Source of the DNA: JAFGVL01 sp963662245
Lineage (GTDB): Bacteria > Bacteroidota > Bacteroidia > Bacteroidales > Paludibacteraceae
DNA: 64,000 nt
Assembly: GCA_963662245.2 (NCBI GenBank)
Contig: CAXXVQ010000001.1
Location: 186,001-250,000 of the forward strand
Direction of reading: 5' to 3'
Below are positions 1 through 10,500 of the stretch, piece after piece (the stretch's first letter is position 1; each line of letters begins with the position of its first letter). The position numbers and the translations under genes are program-made. The notes under the pieces are model-generated. The model saw only the letters and a program-made list of their open reading frames with translations. It searched no databases and was not told the DNA's origin.

Positions 1-389
1 GCACGATAAGGATTTATCCACACATGCACCTCCATACAACGCCTGTGAGCTTCATCGATAATAAATTTTAATGGATCATAATATGGATATGGAGCCACCC
101 CTTGCTTACCTGAAAGCCACATACACCATGGCTCAATACATGAAGGGTAAAACACATCGGCACAAGGACGCGCTTGAAATACAACTGTATTGATATTATT
201 AGCCTTAAACTCATCAAGCATCTTTATCATCTCAGCCTTTTGCTGGTCAGAAGACAAACCTTTTGAGGATGGCCAATCAATATTAGTCACGGTAGCTATC
301 CATACTGCCCTCATTTCCCTTTTTGGAGAATTTGCAATCGTAGAATGTAAAACAAGAAAAAACAGAGCAATAACCGATATAGAACGCAT
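1..389 (-). CDS. GHL10-type (YngK-like) glycosyl hydrolase-like lipoprotein/secreted protein, N-terminal part
   Basis: Read on the minus strand from ATG at 387-389, the sequence encodes a signal peptide (MRSISVIALFFLVLHSTIA) followed by 'KREMRAVWIATVTNIDWPS', then 'NINTVVFQARPCADVFYPS' and 'EVHVWINPYR' at the window edge. This is the usual N-terminal pattern of the glycosyl hydrolase-like 10 family (DUF187/YngK), TIM-barrel proteins exported to the envelope and thought to act on peptidoglycan or other glycans. About 130 residues are visible; the remainder lies outside the window. The frame is open throughout and codon use matches the neighbours. The family call is firm, but the substrate is unknown. 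The gene is divergent from the sigma-54 activator, with about 250 bp between them. Confidence 0.8.
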   Translation of the reverse strand, partial: MRSISVIALFFLVLHSTIANSPKREMRAVWIATVTNIDWPSSKGLSSDQQKAEMIKMLDEFKANNINTVVFQARPCADVFYPSCIEPWCMWLSGKQGVAPYPYYDPLKFIIDEAHRRCMEVHVWINPYR

Positions 390-579
390 AACTTATTTTG
401 TGATAATTTTAAAAAAGTCGTGCAAAGATATAATAATGAATAGGCTTTCGAAATAGGGAAATCTGTTAAATAATAGTTATTTAAAACTACCTCAAAAGAT
501 TTTAACATGGAAAACTTATTGTTAATGGAGATTTAACAAGAAAATACTATAAAAACAACCTGTTGAAAACTATTTTTTG

Positions 580-587
580 TAATTTTG
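580..587 (+). promoter_or_regulatory. Possible -7 box (TAATTTTG) for the sigma-54 activator operon
   Basis: This 'TAnnTTTG' match lies 52 bp before the start codon at 640. The nearest upstream TTG (563-565) is 14 bp away rather than the preferred 19-21 bp, so the assignment is weak. The 390-639 interval also has to hold the divergent promoter of the GHL10 gene; nothing else is recognisable there. Confidence 0.3.
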
Positions 588-639
588 TCAGTCTAGCATG
601 AAAAATTTTCAGTATCACACATTCTCAAAATAAAAAAAT

Positions 640-1860
640 ATGCAACTATCTGAAATACAAATGATAAAACAAAGGTTTTCAATTATTGGAAACTCTTCTT
701 TATTAAATAGAGCAATAGAAGTTGCGGTTCAAGTAGCACCTACTGATTTATCGGTACTAATTACAGGTGAAAGTGGCGTTGGTAAAGAAAACCTTGCAAA
801 AATAATTCACCAACACAGCCACCGTAAACACGGATCATATATTGCCGTTAACTGTGGAGCCATCCCAAAAGGAACTGTTGATTCCGAATTATTCGGCCAT
901 GAAAAAGGCTCATATACAGATGCTAAAACCGAAAGAAAGGGATATTTTGAAGTTGCAGAAGGTGGTACAATTTTTCTAGACGAAGTAGGTGAACTACCCC
1001 TTGATGTACAATCAAAATTACTTCGTGTACTGGAAAGCAAAGAATATATGCGCATTGGTTCATCTAAGATTCAAAAATCAAATGTGCGAGTTATTGCTGC
1101 AACCAACTTAAATATGTCTGAAGCCATATACGATGGACGATTCAGAGAAGACTTATACTATCGATTAAACACAATTCCTATAACGGTACCACCTTTACGC
1201 GAAAGAAAAGAAGATATCCTTTTACTATTCCGCAAGTTTTCATCTGACTTTGCAGACAAATACCAAAGACCAGCAGTACGACTAACAGAAGATGCTCAAC
1301 AACTTTTAGCAAATTACTACTGGCCTGGAAATATCAGACAATTAAAAAACATTGCGGAACAAATTTCCATTATAGAACAACAAAGAGATATTGACGCCCA
1401 AGCATTACGGATTTATTTACCCAACAATGAAGGGCAACACCTCCCTACTCTTTACAATGCGAGAAATGAAGAAAAATCTTTTAACAGCGAAAGGGAAATT
1501 CTGTATCAAGTCTTATTTGACATGAAAAAAGACATGAATGACCTCAAACGCTTGGTACATGACATCATCAATAATCAGAACACAAACTTCTCTGATATTG
1601 ATTTTGAAAAACATTACCCAATACTAAATGATCAAGAAAACCTCTATCCTAGTAATGGAAATACCGGCAAGATTCACGAAAGTCAAATCCAAGACACTGA
1701 AGAATATGTAGAGGAAAGCCTTTCATTGGTAGAAGTAGAAAAAGAGATAATCAAAAAAGCACTGGAAAAACACAATGGGAAACGCAAATATGCTGCACAA
1801 GATTTAGACATTTCAGAACGCACATTGTACAGAAAAATAAAAGAATACGGTCTTGAATAA
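640..1860 (+). CDS. Sigma-54-interacting AAA+ transcriptional activator without receiver domain
   Basis: The 406-residue protein has a central AAA+ domain: Walker A GESGVGKE at residues 43-50, Walker B 'GGTIFLDEVGEL' at 109-120 and arginine-finger region 'FREDLYYRLN'. It ends in a Fis-type helix-turn-helix ('KYAAQDLDISERTLYRKIKE'). There is no N-terminal response-regulator receiver, so control must come from expression level or another partner. The sigma-54 contact loop, normally GAFTGA, reads GSYTDA at residues 90-95 (nt 907-924). The central Gly is replaced by Asp while the key Thr is kept. Activators of this architecture sit directly upstream of lptE and secG in Bacteroidales, as here; lptE follows within 16 bp. 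Family assignment is certain, but whether it still activates sigma-54 polymerase is open. Confidence 0.93.
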   Translation: MQLSEIQMIKQRFSIIGNSSLLNRAIEVAVQVAPTDLSVLITGESGVGKENLAKIIHQHSHRKHGSYIAVNCGAIPKGTVDSELFGHEKGSYTDAKTERKGYFEVAEGGTIFLDEVGELPLDVQSKLLRVLESKEYMRIGSSKIQKSNVRVIAATNLNMSEAIYDGRFREDLYYRLNTIPITVPPLRERKEDILLLFRKFSSDFADKYQRPAVRLTEDAQQLLANYYWPGNIRQLKNIAEQISIIEQQRDIDAQALRIYLPNNEGQHLPTLYNARNEEKSFNSEREILYQVLFDMKKDMNDLKRLVHDIINNQNTNFSDIDFEKHYPILNDQENLYPSNGNTGKIHESQIQDTEEYVEESLSLVEVEKEIIKKALEKHNGKRKYAAQDLDISERTLYRKIKEYGLE

Positions 1861-1876
1861 AACTACAATTAATTAT

Positions 1877-2383
1877 ATGCTAAGAAAAACGCTTATTGCT
1901 AGCCTACTAATATTAGTAGCAATTTCATGTTCTGTTTCATATAAATTTAACGGAGCATCCATTGATTACACAAAGACGAAAACTATCTCAATCAAAAATT
2001 TCACAAACCTTGCACCATTAGTAAACCCATCTCTTGCTCCAAGTTTTAATGAAGGATTGAAAGACATCTTTGCTAAACAAACCAGACTTCAATTTGTAAA
2101 AACAAATGGCGACTTACAGCTTGAAGGTGAAATAACCGGATATGACCTAACACCGATGTCTGTTCAATCTGATGCAATTGCCGGAGAAACACGACTTACA
2201 GTAACCATAAATGTTAGATTTACGAACAAATCTAACCCAAGTAAAGATTTTGAGAGATCATTTAGTGCATTCCAAAATTTCGCCAATACTCAAACTCTAG
2301 ATCAAGTGGAAAGCGAAATATGTGATGCTATCATTACAGAACTAACAGAAACCATCTACAATGAAACAGTAGCAGATTGGTAA
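1877..2383 (+). CDS. LptE-family outer-membrane lipoprotein
   Basis: This gene encodes a 168-residue lipoprotein. Signal peptide and lipobox are visible at the N terminus (MLRKTLIASLLILVAISC, Cys 18). Downstream motifs such as 'YTKTKTISIKNFTNLAPLVNPSL' (split here only as a marker of the family) and the 'LQLEGEITGYDL' strand match the LptE-like family of Bacteroidota. LptE plugs the LptD barrel and helps insert lipopolysaccharide in the outer leaflet. The start at 1877 is preferred because it begins directly at the signal peptide; an in-frame ATG at 1853 would overlap the end of the upstream gene and add eight polar residues. It is probably co-transcribed with the sigma-54 activator. Confidence 0.82.
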   Translation: MLRKTLIASLLILVAISCSVSYKFNGASIDYTKTKTISIKNFTNLAPLVNPSLAPSFNEGLKDIFAKQTRLQFVKTNGDLQLEGEITGYDLTPMSVQSDAIAGETRLTVTINVRFTNKSNPSKDFERSFSAFQNFANTQTLDQVESEICDAIITELTETIYNETVADW

Positions 2384-2500
2384 TTCCCCAAAGGCTATCT
2401 AAGCTAAAAACATTTTTTGAAATGTTCAAAAAATATATTTACTTTGCACACCTTCAAATTAAAAACAGATTTTAATATTAAAAATAAAAACAAGAATAAC

Positions 2501-2845
2501 ATGTTTAATTTATTAATTGCATTAATCGTTATTGCATCAGTACTACTTATCGTTATCGTTTTAGCTCAAAACCCTCAAGGTGGAGGTTTATCTCAAGGAT
2601 TCTCTTCTTCAAACCAATTCTTAGGAGTTCAAAGCACAAACAATTTTTTAAATAAAGCAACATGGAGCCTAGTTGGATTCGTTGCATTTGCTAGTGTTAT
2701 TACTGCAGGAATAAGCATCAGCTCTACAGACAATACTTCTAGTGATTCTGAAGTGATTAAAAATGTTCAAGCTGAACAACCTGCTAGTCAGGCACCAGCT
2801 GCTAGTAAAACAGCAAATCCTTTTAATGCAAAAGAAACAAAATAG
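2501..2845 (+). CDS. secG: Preprotein translocase subunit SecG
   Basis: The product is 114 residues long and has two membrane helices (about 2-22 and 52-74) separated by the conserved loop 'AQNPQGGGLSQGF', the hallmark of SecG, followed by a Ser/Ala-rich tail. SecG assists SecYE in export across the inner membrane. The start at 2501 is chosen because it begins at the first helix. An upstream in-frame extension to 2417 would add about 28 charged residues not seen in the family. A possible internal promoter ('TTACTTTGCA' near 2439-2448) precedes it. Its transcription terminator has been split by the IS4 element just downstream. Confidence 0.93.
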   Translation: MFNLLIALIVIASVLLIVIVLAQNPQGGGLSQGFSSSNQFLGVQSTNNFLNKATWSLVGFVAFASVITAGISISSTDNTSSDSEVIKNVQAEQPASQAPAASKTANPFNAKETK

Positions 2846-2872
2846 TCATCAATAAAGATTATTTAAAAAAGA

Positions 2873-2883
2873 GAGCTAAGAGC
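2873..2883. repeat. Left copy of 11-bp target-site duplication of the IS4 element
   Basis: GAGCTAAGAGC occurs directly before the element here and again directly after it at 4272-4282. Rejoining the flanks gives a hairpin (GAGAGCT, loop AAG, AGCTCTC) followed by a run of T, which is the ancestral secG terminator. A duplication of 10-13 bp is typical of IS4-family transposition. Confidence 0.9.
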
Positions 2884-2890
2884 AGTCATG

Positions 2891-2920
2891 GTCGGAAGAT
2901 TTTATCTTCCGACTTTTTTT
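2891..2920 (+). terminator. IS-borne terminator hairpin downstream of secG
   Basis: A perfect 10-bp stem (GTCGGAAGAT / ATCTTCCGAC) with loop TTT is followed by seven T residues at 2914-2920. It overlaps the left inverted repeat of the element and lies in the correct orientation to end secG transcripts after the native terminator was disrupted. Confidence 0.75.
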
Positions 2921-4163
2921 ATGTTTTAAACATTAAGTTTGGGTCTCCTCCGCATTGTTGAACTATCATTGCCATTCCAAGATTTCTAATTTCCATGGAC
3001 AGTCTTCTTTTTGCCGTAGTGTAACTTATGTTGTTTATTTTCTTGTAGATAAGAATAAGCATTGCAACAATTAAGGTCATGTATAAAATCACTTCAATTC
3101 CATTCTTATTTAACGAGACTAAATGGCTGACACTAAGTTCTTGCTTTATAAAACGGAAAAAAACTTCAATGTCCCATCTTCGTCTATAAGCATCTGCAAT
3201 TTCTTGTGGAGTTAGTTTAAAATCATTAGAGATAAACCAAAATTGTTTTTGAGAATCATCTTTTCTTTGCCCTATGATTAGCCGAAAAGGCTGATCAAGG
3301 AGTTCTTCGCGATAGTGAGTATTACCTTTTGTATTATTAATTTTCACTCCAGTATACAGAAACACTTTACTGTCCTTGAGTAGCGTTAATTCGCCTAAAT
3401 CCAACGAGGTATTATCATTAATTAATGATTCTAGTTTTTCGTATTTTCGGTTTTCTTTTAATCTGGCCACAAAGCTTATTTCTTGCTTAGAAAAGTCTTT
3501 CATGGTTCTAGAGGATTGCAGTCCTCTATCTATCACATATAAATTGGTGTGACCTACTTGCTGCTTTATATGAGAGAAAACCACTTTAGGTAATGCAACA
3601 TCTTCGCTGCAATGGCTTTGTTCAGTAAACACTTGCGCTTCACAAGGAAATAATCCATCAAAAGCAAGACTGTACTTAACAGCTTTCTTTCCACATGAAT
3701 TATGATTTAAACCTTCAATGAGTTTACCCGACAAATCGTAAACCATAGAGCTGTCAACTCGTATTAGATTATACTTGTCTCTTTCAGTTGAGCTATATAA
3801 ATCTGAGAACTGAGTATAAATGCATTGATAAATTTCTTTAAAGTAATTAGAATCAATCTTTGAGAGTCTCTCTGAAATAGAGCTTCGTCGAACTTTATCT
3901 TCTTGATCAAGATTGAACAGAAGTTTAAAAACAGAATCGTTAAATGTGTCTTCTAGACTTCTTTGACTTAGCCTCTCATTATTTAAAAGCCCATAGAGTA
4001 AAAGATAAAACATCTTTTTACCATGTAATACTTTTGAATAATGGTCAACCTTAGTGGTTTCTGACAAATGACTTAATAATGCTTCAGGGATTACATTAAG
4101 TATCTCTGATGCGGTTACTTTGTGATCTTTAAATACTGACATAACTATTTGATTATCAGACAC
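2919..4163 (-). CDS. IS4-family DDE transposase
   Basis: This 414-residue transposase carries the N-terminal region 'DHYSKVLHGKKMFYLLLYGL' (DUF4372-like), the first catalytic-Asp strand 'IRVDSSMVYDLSG', a second Asp in 'LYVIDRGLQSSRT', and the C-terminal IS4 signature 'YRRRWDIEVFFRFIKQEL'. That last segment supplies the Y-(2)-R-(3)-E-(6)-K spacing with the catalytic Glu. The enzyme cuts and pastes its own element using a DDE active site. The frame is intact and of full family length. Its start lies 108 bp inside the right end. No second frame or accessory gene is present. Confidence 0.93.
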   Translation of the reverse strand: MSDNQIVMSVFKDHKVTASEILNVIPEALLSHLSETTKVDHYSKVLHGKKMFYLLLYGLLNNERLSQRSLEDTFNDSVFKLLFNLDQEDKVRRSSISERLSKIDSNYFKEIYQCIYTQFSDLYSSTERDKYNLIRVDSSMVYDLSGKLIEGLNHNSCGKKAVKYSLAFDGLFPCEAQVFTEQSHCSEDVALPKVVFSHIKQQVGHTNLYVIDRGLQSSRTMKDFSKQEISFVARLKENRKYEKLESLINDNTSLDLGELTLLKDSKVFLYTGVKINNTKGNTHYREELLDQPFRLIIGQRKDDSQKQFWFISNDFKLTPQEIADAYRRRWDIEVFFRFIKQELSVSHLVSLNKNGIEVILYMTLIVAMLILIYKKINNISYTTAKRRLSMEIRNLGMAMIVQQCGGDPNLMFKT

Positions 4164-4271
4164 AAAGATAGTGAAAACATATTGAATATGCAGGTTAATT
4201 CATTGATATTCAATTGATTAAACACATTTTTATAAACAAAAAAATGGTCGGAATTTCTTCCGACCATGACT

Positions 4272-4290
4272 GAGCTAAGAGCTCTCTTTT
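4272..4290 (+). other. Right half of the interrupted secG terminator (includes right TSD copy)
   Basis: GAGCTAAGAGC (4272-4282) repeats the left target duplication and continues into TCTCTTTTTTTT, the 3' stem arm and T-tract of the original terminator. The partner stem arm is at 2871-2877 on the other side of the element. Confidence 0.85.
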
Positions 4291-4352
4291 TTTTACCCCC
4301 CACATATACTTTCCAGTATCATAAAAAAGCTACTTTCAGGGACTTATAAGGG

Positions 4353-4381
4353 AAACACATGAACAATTCATGTGTTTTTTT
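4353..4381 (+). terminator. Intrinsic terminator-like hairpin in the secG-adhesin gap
   Basis: An 11-bp perfect stem (AAACACATGAA / TTCATGTGTTT) with loop CAA is followed by T residues. It lies in the 312-bp gene-free stretch 4283-4594. No gene ends just before it, so it may back up the secG terminator or end an unrecognised short RNA. The rest of that stretch holds only the promoter at 4474. Confidence 0.6.
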
Positions 4382-4473
4382 GTTATAAACAATTGTGCAG
4401 CAAGATGTTAAAAAACATCATTTATGTCATGTGTTAAATTTAGAAAAAACACTAGAGAATTAACATTCTTTTT

Positions 4474-4481
4474 TATCTTTG
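4474..4481 (+). promoter_or_regulatory. Bacteroidota -7 box (TATCTTTG) for the adhesin operon
   Basis: This is an exact TAnnTTTG match 113 bp upstream of the adhesin start codon, implying a leader of roughly 105 nt. No clear TTG lies 19-21 bp upstream, so the -33 element is weak. Confidence 0.5.
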
Positions 4482-4594
4482 TATGTTGCTCTATTACTAG
4501 AGTTTAGCTAAAAATCAAACACTCAAATTCTATAGTTAATAACTGTAAATTGAGTAACAAAAATCTTATCAGAAAATTAAATCCACACGATACT

Positions 4595-7500
4595 ATGAAA
4601 AAAGCATCTATCCTAATAGTTTCACTGCTGTTATCATTAACCAGCCAAATATATGGACAAGACGGACCTCAGTTAAGAGGAGCAAGAGGCACAATAACAA
4701 GTCTTGAATCATCTTATTGTAATAATGAAACAAATGATGACATTGTCCCTAATACTTGGGAATCAGAAACAACTATTTGTCTTTGGGGAGTATATACAAC
4801 TGATGGGCTTAGTCATCCAGGATGGTATTCAGTAACTGGTACCGGAACTTCAACAGTACTACACTTCAATCCAGATAAAGTTGAGTCAAAATATTATGGA
4901 GATACTATCCTATTTGAATGCACTCAAAAAAAAGGTATTATTTCTCTAACCATTGATGCAGATATTACATATGTCTACCCCATCCCAACCAAATACACAG
5001 TAACAGGCGACACGACAATATGTCCTGGAGGAACAGCTACAATAAAACTTAGTGATACTGATAGTGCGGATGTGCAATATCTTTTATACAGAAATGGTGG
5101 CTATACAGGACTAAGTGCTTTAGGAACAAAAAGCAATATAAGTTTCGATGTAACTTCAGCAGGCACATACACAATAAAAGCTAGAAATACACATGACAAT
5201 GGCTGCATCACTGACATGCTTAGTTCTGCTATTGTTTCTTTATACACAGCACCAACCCCAACTATCAGTGGAGATAACTCTGTCTGCATTGGTAGCTCTA
5301 ATATTGTATACACCACACAAACTGGAAAAAAGAACTACACATGGACTATTAGTGACGCCACTAGTACAATTGTGAGTGGGACTGACACAACATACCAAGC
5401 AATTATAAATTGGAACAGCTCTGGTAATAAAACTGTAAAGGTCAATTATGAAAATGAATTTGGTTGTTCTGCAATAAATCCAAGTCAATACAATGTAGTA
5501 GTACGCACACTTCCAATTCCAACAATAACTGGTAGCTTAACAACCTGTCAAGATGGACCATACACATACTACACACAAACAGGTGGCACGAACTACGATT
5601 GGCAAATTACTGGAGGTACAATTACTTCAGGGCTAGGAACACGAATAATAACAGTAAACTGGGACTCAATTGGCACACAAAGTCTATCAGTAACCTACAC
5701 TGATGCATACGGATGTGACCCAATTACTCCTACTACGGTAAATGTAGTTGTAAAAGCAAGACCAACACCTACTATCTTCGGCGACACAGCAGTGTGCAAA
5801 GGAACAACAAGTGTTATTTACCAAACGGAAGCGGATCAAACTAGTTACACTTGGACAATTACGGGCGGAACAATTACTTCTGGGGCAACAAGTAAAGATG
5901 CAACTGTTACATGGACAACCGTAGGTGAAAATTTAATTAAAGTAAACTATACAAATGCAAACGGCTGTAGAGCTCTATCATCAACAGAATACACTGTTAC
6001 AGTTGACCCACTACCTGTCCCAACTATCAGTGGTGACCTTGTTATATGCGAAGGAGATACACAGTCGGTATACAAAACAGAAACAGGAATGTCTGATTAT
6101 GCATGGACAATTTCTGCAGGTGGGACAATTGAATCTGCAACAAATATTGACTCTCTTGTTGTGACTTGGTCTGGTACAGGCACAAGATATGTATCAGTAA
6201 CTTACAAAAACAGTACTGGCTGTGCTCCAACCAGCCCAACAACAAAATCGGTTAATGTAAGCACCAGACCAACACCTTCTATTACTGGAACCGACACAGT
6301 TTGTGATGGTAGCACTGATGTAATTTACACCACCCAAAATGGATATTACAACTTTGATTGGTCAATTTCTAGTGATGGTATTATAACATCTGGTCAAGGT
6401 ACACGACAAATAAAAGTTACATGGACAGGCACAGGCGATAAAAAGGTATTTGTAAATTATGAAAATGCTGCCGGCTGTAGCGCTTTAGTTCCTGCGAGTT
6501 TTAATGTACATGTAAAAGAGAAACCAACACCAACGATTTCAGGCTCACAAGTATTTTGTTTAGACTCCACATTAACTAAAACATATAATACAGAGGCTGG
6601 TATGAGTAATTATGTTTGGACAGTTTCTAGTGGTGGCACAATTGTTTCTGGAGAAAACACAAACACAATAGGTATAAAATGGCAAACTACAGGAGAAAAA
6701 ATAATTACTGTAAATTACACAAATAATATTGGATGTTCTGCACCAACGCCTACAAGAGATACAATTACAATAAACCCAACCCCTACTCCTGTAATTTCAG
6801 GTTTAAGCACTGTTTGTAATGGTACAACTGAGATTTATACAACTGCAAGCGGAATGCCTAGCTACACATGGCTTGTCCCTTCAGGTGGAACTATTACAAA
6901 TGGCCTTGGCACAAATGCAATCACAGTAACATGGACCTCAGCAGGTGCTAGAACTATAGAACTAAATTACACAAACTTATATGGGTGTATAGCAAAAACA
7001 GCAACCATAGATACTATTCAAGTTTTAGCAGCACCTACCCCAACAATTACCGGCCTTGCAACTGTTTGTGAGGGCTCAACTAGTGTTGTATATACAACTC
7101 AGCAAGGCATGTATAATTATGACTGGAATATTTCTCCAAAAGGAACAATTGTCAATGGAGAGAATACATATCGAATTGAAGTTGATTTTGATACAACTGG
7201 AGTACAAACACTGACTGTAAACTATGAAAATTCACTAAACTGTGCAGCAGCAAATCCAGCATCAAAAACTATTAATGTCGTTGCACTTCCAAAACCTTCA
7301 ATCAAAGGAGATAGCACTGTATGTGAGCTCGACACTATTACATATACTACGGATTTAGGAATGAACAATTACAACTGGACGGTTAGTATGGGGGGGAGTA
7401 TTGTTTCCGGACAAAACAAAAACACAGTAGTAGTTGCTTGGAATACTTCAGGTGCACAAACCATTGCTGTTTCATATAAGAATGCAATTGGATGTACATC

Positions 7501-10500
7501 TAAACCAAAAACAGTAAATGTAACTGTTAGCCCAAAACCAACACCTACAATAACAGGTGCTGACACAATCTGTGTTGATGAAGTTACTACATACTCTACT
7601 GAGTCTGGAATGTCAAACTATAATTGGACGATTATTGGTGGTGTTATCAACTCAGGTCTTGGTACAAATACAGTAAATGTTAGGTTTACATCATCAGGAG
7701 AAAAATACCTTAAAGTAAATTATGATAACACAAGTGGTTGTAGTGCTACTATTGCAACAACGGATACCATCTTTGTAAAACCAATTACAACTCCTACAAT
7801 TTCTGGAAGCACAATAGTATGTACGGGTACAACAGGAATCTCATATACTACACAATCCGGAATGAGCAACTACATCTGGACAATTAGTTCGGGAGGAACA
7901 ATAAAATCAGGTCAAGGAACAAACGAAGTTATAGTTGACTGGGGAAACACTGCATCAGGACAATCAATATCAGTAATTTTTGATGATACAAAAGGATGTA
8001 GCCCATTAATACCAACATCACAAGTTGTAAATATAGTTGCAGAACCAACGCCAAGCATTAATGGATACTCAACAGGTTGCCTTAACCAGACAACCGACTT
8101 TACTACTGAATCGGGTATGTCAAATTACAGCTGGAGTGTAACAGGAGGAGCAATTATTAGTGGAAACAACACAAATGCCATCACAGTGAGATGGACTTCT
8201 ACTGGACAACAAACTGTCTCATTAAATTATACCGTTGCAGGAAATTGTACTGCTGACACGGCTACTTTAAAAACAGTCACAATTTATACACCACCTACTC
8301 CAATAATAACAGGACCGGACACAGCCTGTGCAAATGGAGGTAATGTGCTATACACAACTGAAGGTGGTATGACAAATTACACATGGAGTTCTTCTGGTGG
8401 AGGTGTCATTAATTCGGGTGCAGGAACAAATACTATTGAAATATCTTGGACTACATCTGGAAATAAAACTATCTATGTAAATTACAAAAACAATGATGGA
8501 TGCTTAGCTCCATCTCCAACATCTAAAAAAGTATATACAAAAGAATCTCCAAATCCAACAATAAGCGGTACAGATACATTATGTTTAGGAACCACAGGAG
8601 TTAAATATATTACAGAATCTGGCATGAGTAACTACATTTGGTCAGTTTCTTCGGGAGGAATTCTTGTTAGCGGACAAGGAACTGACACAATTGTTGTTGA
8701 CTGGACAAATAGTTCAGGCACACAAACTGTAAGTGTAAACTATTCAAATACAAATGACTGTCAAGCGGCAAAAGCAACTATAGACACCATTTATGTTAGC
8801 CCTCTTCCTAAACCAAAAATATTTGCATCTAACGGAGGTTGTGTAGGAACTACAACAACATATACAACAGAATCGGGAATGTCTAACTATGTTTGGACAT
8901 ACACTAGTGGTGCAACTTATATTAGTGGGCAAGGAACCAATACTCTTGTTGTTAAATGGAACTCAGTATCTACTGACACCATAGGCATCACATACACTTC
9001 TACTTTAGGATGTAACCCTACCAAACCAACAACTAAAATAGTAAATGTATCAAATCCACCTACAGTTAACCTAACGGCTATTGATAATCCAACTTGCCAA
9101 GGCGAAACTGTAAACTTAACAGCAACAACCGGATTAGCAAACTACAAATTTTACATTAACGCCTCTAGCATAAACAATGGTTCAAATAATATTTATTCAA
9201 CAACTACATTAAACAACAATGACTCTATCTATGTAGTTGGAACTTCAATTGAAGGTTGTAGCTCATCAAGCACGCCAAAGGTTATAATGACAGTATATGA
9301 TTCACCAACGGCATCATTGTCTGTAAGCCCAAGTACCTCAATTATAGAAGGAACAAATGTTATCTTCACCGCATCTGGTGGTAATGATTACCAGTTCTTA
9401 ATAAACGACAGCATTGTTCAAGATTACAGCATCAATGAGACATACTCTAGCTTATCTTTAAAAGATAATGACACAATACTTGTCAAAGTATCTAATGCAA
9501 ATAACTGTATTGATACTGCTTCAGCAATCATTTCTGTTTTAGATTCTATATCTAGAAAGGATTTATTTGCATCAGATACAGAATATTGTTCAAGTGAATC
9601 AGGAGTGACTGTATATATCAATAATCCACAATCAGGTATTACCTATGAGTTAATTAGAAAAAGTGATAACCACAACTTTGGAACAGGCTCACAATCTGCA
9701 TCAACTAACACATGGGCTAATGTTACAACATCAGCAATTGGTACAGATAGCTTTAAAGTTTATGGATATTACCCAGCATTCCCAAGTAGTAAGGTTCAAA
9801 TGAAAAACACTATCAACATTACTCAAGTTGGAACTCCTACTGCATTCAGCATGTCTCCTACCGGAACAGTAATTGACTGTAATGGTGGTACCGGTTATGA
9901 AATCAAATTATCTAACTCAGAAATTGCTGTTCAATATATTTTATACAAAAATGGCTCTTCTACAGGAGTAATCATTTCAGGTACTGGTAACGAAATCAGT
10001 TTTGGAAATCAAACATTAGAAGGAACATATACCATTTACGCAAAACATTTAAGTGCTGGATGTGAGAACACCATGACAGGAACATTTACAATTGACTTAA
10101 ACAGCACAAAAACAATCTATAATTTAACATCAACCCCAACAAGCGGTAAATTCTGTGAAGGATCAAATGGTGTGGAAATTATCCTTAATGGTTCGACTAA
10201 TAATGAAACTTATAATTTATTATTTAACAACTCAACCATAGTAAAATCAATTACCGGAAATGGAAATTCAATCAGTTTTGGACAATTTACTACAGAAGGA
10301 ACATACACCGCATCTGTTGATGATTCTGGTTGTGGAGTTTCTATGAATGGAAGTGTTGATGTTATTAAAGAAGCTAAACCTACGGCCTATACTTTATATG
10401 CGAGCAACAATGGCTATTACTGTGAAGGAACTAATGGAATAAGTTTATCTCTAAGTGGTCAACAAGTAGGTATTGAATATCAACTAATGATAAATGGAAC

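Larger units (their letters stand above)
2884..4271 (-). mobile_element. Complete IS4-family insertion sequence, 1388 bp
   Basis: The element is bounded by perfect 16-bp inverted repeats: AGTCATGGTCGGAAGA at 2884-2899 and its complement at 4256-4271. They are flanked by the 11-bp direct repeat GAGCTAAGAGC. It carries one transposase gene on the minus strand. Each end also holds a second palindrome: a 10-bp stem at 2891-2913, and a 10-bp stem at 4244-4267. The left hairpin is followed by seven T residues and can act as a replacement terminator for secG. Intact repeats, exact target duplication and an uninterrupted transposase indicate a recent, probably mobile copy. Confidence 0.93.

Noticed and set aside
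190..456. Plus-strand open frame of 88 codons
   Set aside because: It is antisense to the GHL10 gene, which has clear family motifs on the minus strand.
5955..6245. Overlapping frames in the repeat array
   Set aside because: They come from the Thr/Ser-rich codon pattern of the repeats and show no independent protein features.
5252..9057. CRISPR-like array
   Set aside because: The 254-bp units are coding and diverged, with no short spacers and no cas genes.
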